In this document: piece after piece, positions 61,925 to 64,000 of the stretch | Layout of the letters: each line of letters begins with the position of its first letter | How positions within the stretch are numbered: the first letter of the stretch is position 1 | DNA from: Sphaerisporangium corydalis | Lineage (GTDB): Bacteria > Actinomycetota > Actinomycetes > Streptosporangiales > Streptosporangiaceae | Direction of reading: 5' to 3' | Assembly (NCBI RefSeq): GCF_025506355.1 | Contig: NZ_JANZYP010000002.1 | Coordinates: forward strand, 1-64,000 | Length of the DNA: 64,000 nt | Position numbers and translations under genes: made by a program | The notes under the pieces: model-generated | What the model was told of the DNA's origin: nothing | Seen by the model: only the letters and a program-made list of their open reading frames with translations | The model's database searches: none

Positions 61925-62458
61925 TCAGGCCTGGACACGCTCGATGACGACCTCCTGGAGGACGACGTCGGTCACCGGGCGCTCCTGCCGGGTCGGGGTC
62001 TTGACGATCTTGTCCACGATGTCCGCGCCCTCGATCACCTCACCGAAGATGGTGTGCTTGCCGTTGAGGTGGGGGGTGGGGACGACCGTGATGAAGAACT
62101 GGGAGCCGTTGGTCCCCCGGCCGAAGCGCTTGCCGGCGTTGGCCATGGCGAGCAGGTAGGGCCGGTCGAACCTCAGGTCCGGGGCGATCTCGTCGTCGAA
62201 GTCGTAGCCGGGGCCGCCGATGCCCTGGCCGAGCGGGTCGCCGCCCTGGATCATGAAGTCCTGGATGACCCGGTGGAAGATCGTGCCGTCGTACAGCTTG
62301 TCGTTGCTCTTCTGCCCGGTCTCGGGGTGGGTCCACTCCCTGTCGCCCTGGGCGAGCTCTACGAAGTTGCGCACGGTCTTGGGCGCGTGGTCAGGGAAGA
62401 GACGGAGCGTGATGTCTCCGAGAGTGGTCCGCAGTTTTGCGATGAGATTCTCAGCCAC
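61925..62458 (-). CDS. Cyclophilin-type peptidyl-prolyl isomerase
   Basis: 177 aa, a single cytoplasmic cyclophilin domain. It shows ITLRLFPDHAPKTVRNFVEL, the catalytic YDGTIFHRVIQDFMIQGGDP with Arg, GTNGSQFFIT, and HLNGKHTIFGEVIEG. It catalyses cis-trans isomerisation of X-Pro bonds. GTG 62458 is chosen as it gives MAENLIAKLRTT. There is no signal peptide, so it is the cytosolic PpiA type of actinobacteria. Confidence 0.94.
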   Translation of the reverse strand: MAENLIAKLRTTLGDITLRLFPDHAPKTVRNFVELAQGDREWTHPETGQKSNDKLYDGTIFHRVIQDFMIQGGDPLGQGIGGPGYDFDDEIAPDLRFDRPYLLAMANAGKRFGRGTNGSQFFITVVPTPHLNGKHTIFGEVIEGADIVDKIVKTPTRQERPVTDVVLQEVVIERVQA

Positions 62459-62624
62459 GAGAGGACTGCCCCCTTCGATATGTCCGATTTCTGGGTCAGA
62501 TTCATGAGGTTTTGGTGAGTATGACGCATTGACCTCCCCCGCATCCTCCCATGCCGCGTAAGGATTGAGCCGCTTTCGAGCGGGAAGGTGAGCCTGCGGG
62601 GCCCCAAGGACCTGGGAGGTTATC

Positions 62625-63116
62625 GTGTCCCTGACACTGAGAAAGAACCGCGTCAGGCTGGTCGTACCCGGGACGCGGATGGATCGGATGAAGGCCCAGG
62701 CCGTGCGTACGGCGGACCAAGTCCGCCCGATGGCGAGCAACGCCCGAGAGGTCGCGGCTCACCGCATCGAGGACGCCCGAGTCTGGGCGGCGCCCGTGCT
62801 CGATCGCGCGGCGCATTCGGTGGAAGAGCAGATCGCGCCGAAGGTCAGCGCGTTCCTGGTCCAGGCGGCGGAGAAGATCGATCCCGCGCCGTCGATCAGG
62901 CGACGTGGACGCTGGTCGACGGTCGCGCTGCTGGCCGGCGTCGCCGCGTGCGCGGTGGGCATCATGATCTACCGCAACAACACCCGCCAGTGGGCCGACT
63001 CCATGAAGGACAGCGCGGCCGACGCCAGCAGGTGGTCGGGCGACCGCATGGAAGACGGGGGACGGCCCGACGAGAGCGGCAGGAGGGCCGACGACCCGTC
63101 GCGCAGAACGCACTGA
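62625..63116 (+). CDS. DUF5324-like protein
   Basis: 163 aa. A basic start (VSLTLRKNRVRLVVPGTRMD) leads to an amphipathic helical part, AQAVRTADQVRPMASNAREV and VLDRAAHSVEEQIAPKVSAF. One membrane helix (STVALLAGVAACAVGIMIY) follows, then a charged tail rich in Asp/Arg. This matches DUF5324 in size and order. Function unknown; the helical region resembles phasin- or apolipoprotein-like repeats. GGGAGG stands before GTG 62625. Confidence 0.75.
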   Translation: MSLTLRKNRVRLVVPGTRMDRMKAQAVRTADQVRPMASNAREVAAHRIEDARVWAAPVLDRAAHSVEEQIAPKVSAFLVQAAEKIDPAPSIRRRGRWSTVALLAGVAACAVGIMIYRNNTRQWADSMKDSAADASRWSGDRMEDGGRPDESGRRADDPSRRTH

Positions 63117-63130
63117 TCGGATAGGCGATC

Positions 63131-63157
63131 GCGCCCCCGGGGTCACCCCGGGGGCGC
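63131..63157 (+). terminator. GC-rich hairpin terminator
   Basis: gcgcccccggggt (63131-63143) and its perfect complement (63145-63157) form 13-bp arms. GTTCCGTTGTTG follows. It lies 14 bp past the DUF5324-like stop. Confidence 0.85.
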
Positions 63158-63189
63158 GTTCCGTTGTTGACGGTTGGCCAAGCGCTTGT

Positions 63190-63203
63190 TAGAACGTGTT
63201 CCA
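63190..63203. promoter_or_regulatory. KstR-like palindrome
   Basis: TAGAACGTGTTCCA fits TnnAACnnGTTnnA, the operator consensus of the TetR-type regulator KstR of steroid and lipid catabolism. It stands 24 bp upstream of the next gene. Motif length is short, so chance or a related TetR regulator is possible. Confidence 0.5.
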
Positions 63204-63226
63204 CATCACCGATCAGTGGAGCACCG

Positions 63227-64000
63227 ATGACGCTGTCGCCGCTCGACGACTTCCCGATCCACCAGACCTCTCAGGTGATGCGCCATGTCGCCACCTCCGA
63301 CCGCAACTTCTACGACCGGTACTACTTCAACTGCCACGCCGGATCCGACGAGCTCATGCTGATCATCGGCGTGGGCCAGTACCCCAACCTCGGCGTGACC
63401 GACGCGTTCGCCTGCGTGCGCACACCTGGCCTGCACCGCGTCGTCCGCGCCTCACGCGAGCTCGGGAATGACCGGATGGACACAACGGTCGGCCCGTTCC
63501 GCGTCGAGGTCATCGAGGGGCTCAAGCGCCTGCGGGTGGTGCTCTCGGACAACGAGCACGGCCTGTCGTTCGACCTCACCTGGGAGGGCACCATCCCGGC
63601 GACGCTCGAACCACGGCACTTCATCCGCTGGCAGGAGCGGGTCATGTTCGACTCGACGCGGATGGCGCAGACAGGCCGGTGGACCGGGCACATCATGGTC
63701 GGCGACGAGCGCATCGAGGTGACCCCCGACCGCTGGCAGGGCACCCGCGACCGGTCCTGGGGCATCCGCCCGGTTGGCGAGGCCGAGCCGCCCGGCATCC
63801 AGGCCAAGAACGCCGGCACCTTCTACTGGCTCTACGCCCCCATGCAGTTCGACGACCACGCCATCCTGTGCATCGTGCAGGAGGACGAGAAGGGCCGCCG
63901 CGTCCTTGAGGAGGCCGTGCGCGTGTGGCCGTCGGGCGAGGAGGAGTACCTGGGCCGGCCGGAGTACCGCCCCGAGTACGCTCCCGGCACCCGCGACGTC
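63227..64000 (+). CDS. Conserved hypothetical protein (N-terminal 258 aa, partial)
   Basis: ATG 63227 opens a frame that continues past the window end. It begins MTLSPLDDFPIHQTSQVMRH and includes FYDRYYFNCHAGSDELMLII, GPFRVEVIEGLKRLRVVLSD, and the strongly conserved TPDRWQGTRDRSWGIRPVGE. The set recalls a family of uncharacterised proteins of mycobacteria and relatives, beta-rich like hydroxyneurosporene-dehydratase-type lipocalins. No catalytic site is assigned. The KstR-like site before it hints at lipid or steroid metabolism. Confidence 0.8.
   Translation, partial: MTLSPLDDFPIHQTSQVMRHVATSDRNFYDRYYFNCHAGSDELMLIIGVGQYPNLGVTDAFACVRTPGLHRVVRASRELGNDRMDTTVGPFRVEVIEGLKRLRVVLSDNEHGLSFDLTWEGTIPATLEPRHFIRWQERVMFDSTRMAQTGRWTGHIMVGDERIEVTPDRWQGTRDRSWGIRPVGEAEPPGIQAKNAGTFYWLYAPMQFDDHAILCIVQEDEKGRRVLEEAVRVWPSGEEEYLGRPEYRPEYAPGTRDV

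Overview
The window is chromosomal DNA of a high-GC Gram-positive actinomycete, most likely in or near the Streptosporangiales. This is inferred from about 70% GC, many GTG starts, GTGA/ATGA stop-start overlaps, a proteasome activator with an HbYX tail, a CrgA divisome protein, a class E sortase and the fhaA-fhaB-pstP-rodA-pbpA-pknA-pknB cluster, which usually lies close to oriC in this phylum. No species can be named from the sequence alone.

Layout. 1-600: the tail of an IS481-type transposase and a broken C1-peptidase-like gene beside tRNA-Ser(GCT). 0.9-8 kb: a yceI/marR divergent pair, an acyl-CoA synthetase, a SigE-type sigma factor, a Cys-rich protein coupled to a MauE-type membrane protein, and an AAA+ ATPase bracketed by related palindromes. 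8-15 kb: an M15 peptidase lipoprotein, three overlapping exported-protein genes, a NUDIX fusion protein, a YraQ/TIGR03943 permease pair and tRNA-Ser(TGA). 15-20 kb: a Pro-rich ParA/EspI-like ATPase with a frameshift, a quinone oxidoreductase, the proteasome activator Bpa/PafE, a HAD phosphatase and a cold-shock gene. 20.6-29 kb: pheA-serS and a set of polyprenol-dependent glycosyltransferases with an alkaline-phosphatase-like membrane protein. 29-39 kb: a STAS protein, two-component genes, YidC, arginine deiminase, an HATPase anti-sigma-type protein, a PAS/GAF kinase, an O6-methylguanine-DNA methyltransferase, and a CytX-type permease under a TPP riboswitch.

The most distinctive region is 39.3-42.4 kb. 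A low-GC island carrying an overlapping RloA/RloB-type gene pair (AAA ATPase plus Toprim-like protein, a presumptive anti-phage module) lies between two diverged direct copies of the cytX leader. The left copy is part of the complete TPP riboswitch. The right copy is a truncated relic that keeps only the upstream part. This is consistent with integration or recombination through the riboswitch leader.

Beyond the island are a rhodanese, an Fpg/Nei glycosylase, an LCP protein, a tandem CNNM/CorC pair, an MFS exporter and tRNA-Leu(CAG). The Ser/Thr-kinase and cell-wall elongation operon follows (49.9-58.6 kb). The last stretch holds a glutamine amidotransferase with a small coupled membrane protein and sortase, crgA with two DnaA-box-like sites behind it, a rhomboid protease, a cyclophilin, a DUF5324-like protein, and a truncated conserved hypothetical gene preceded by a KstR-like palindrome. 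The FHA/PP2C/kinase genes plausibly act together to control peptidoglycan synthesis by RodA and PbpA, with CrgA and the sortase serving the same envelope.
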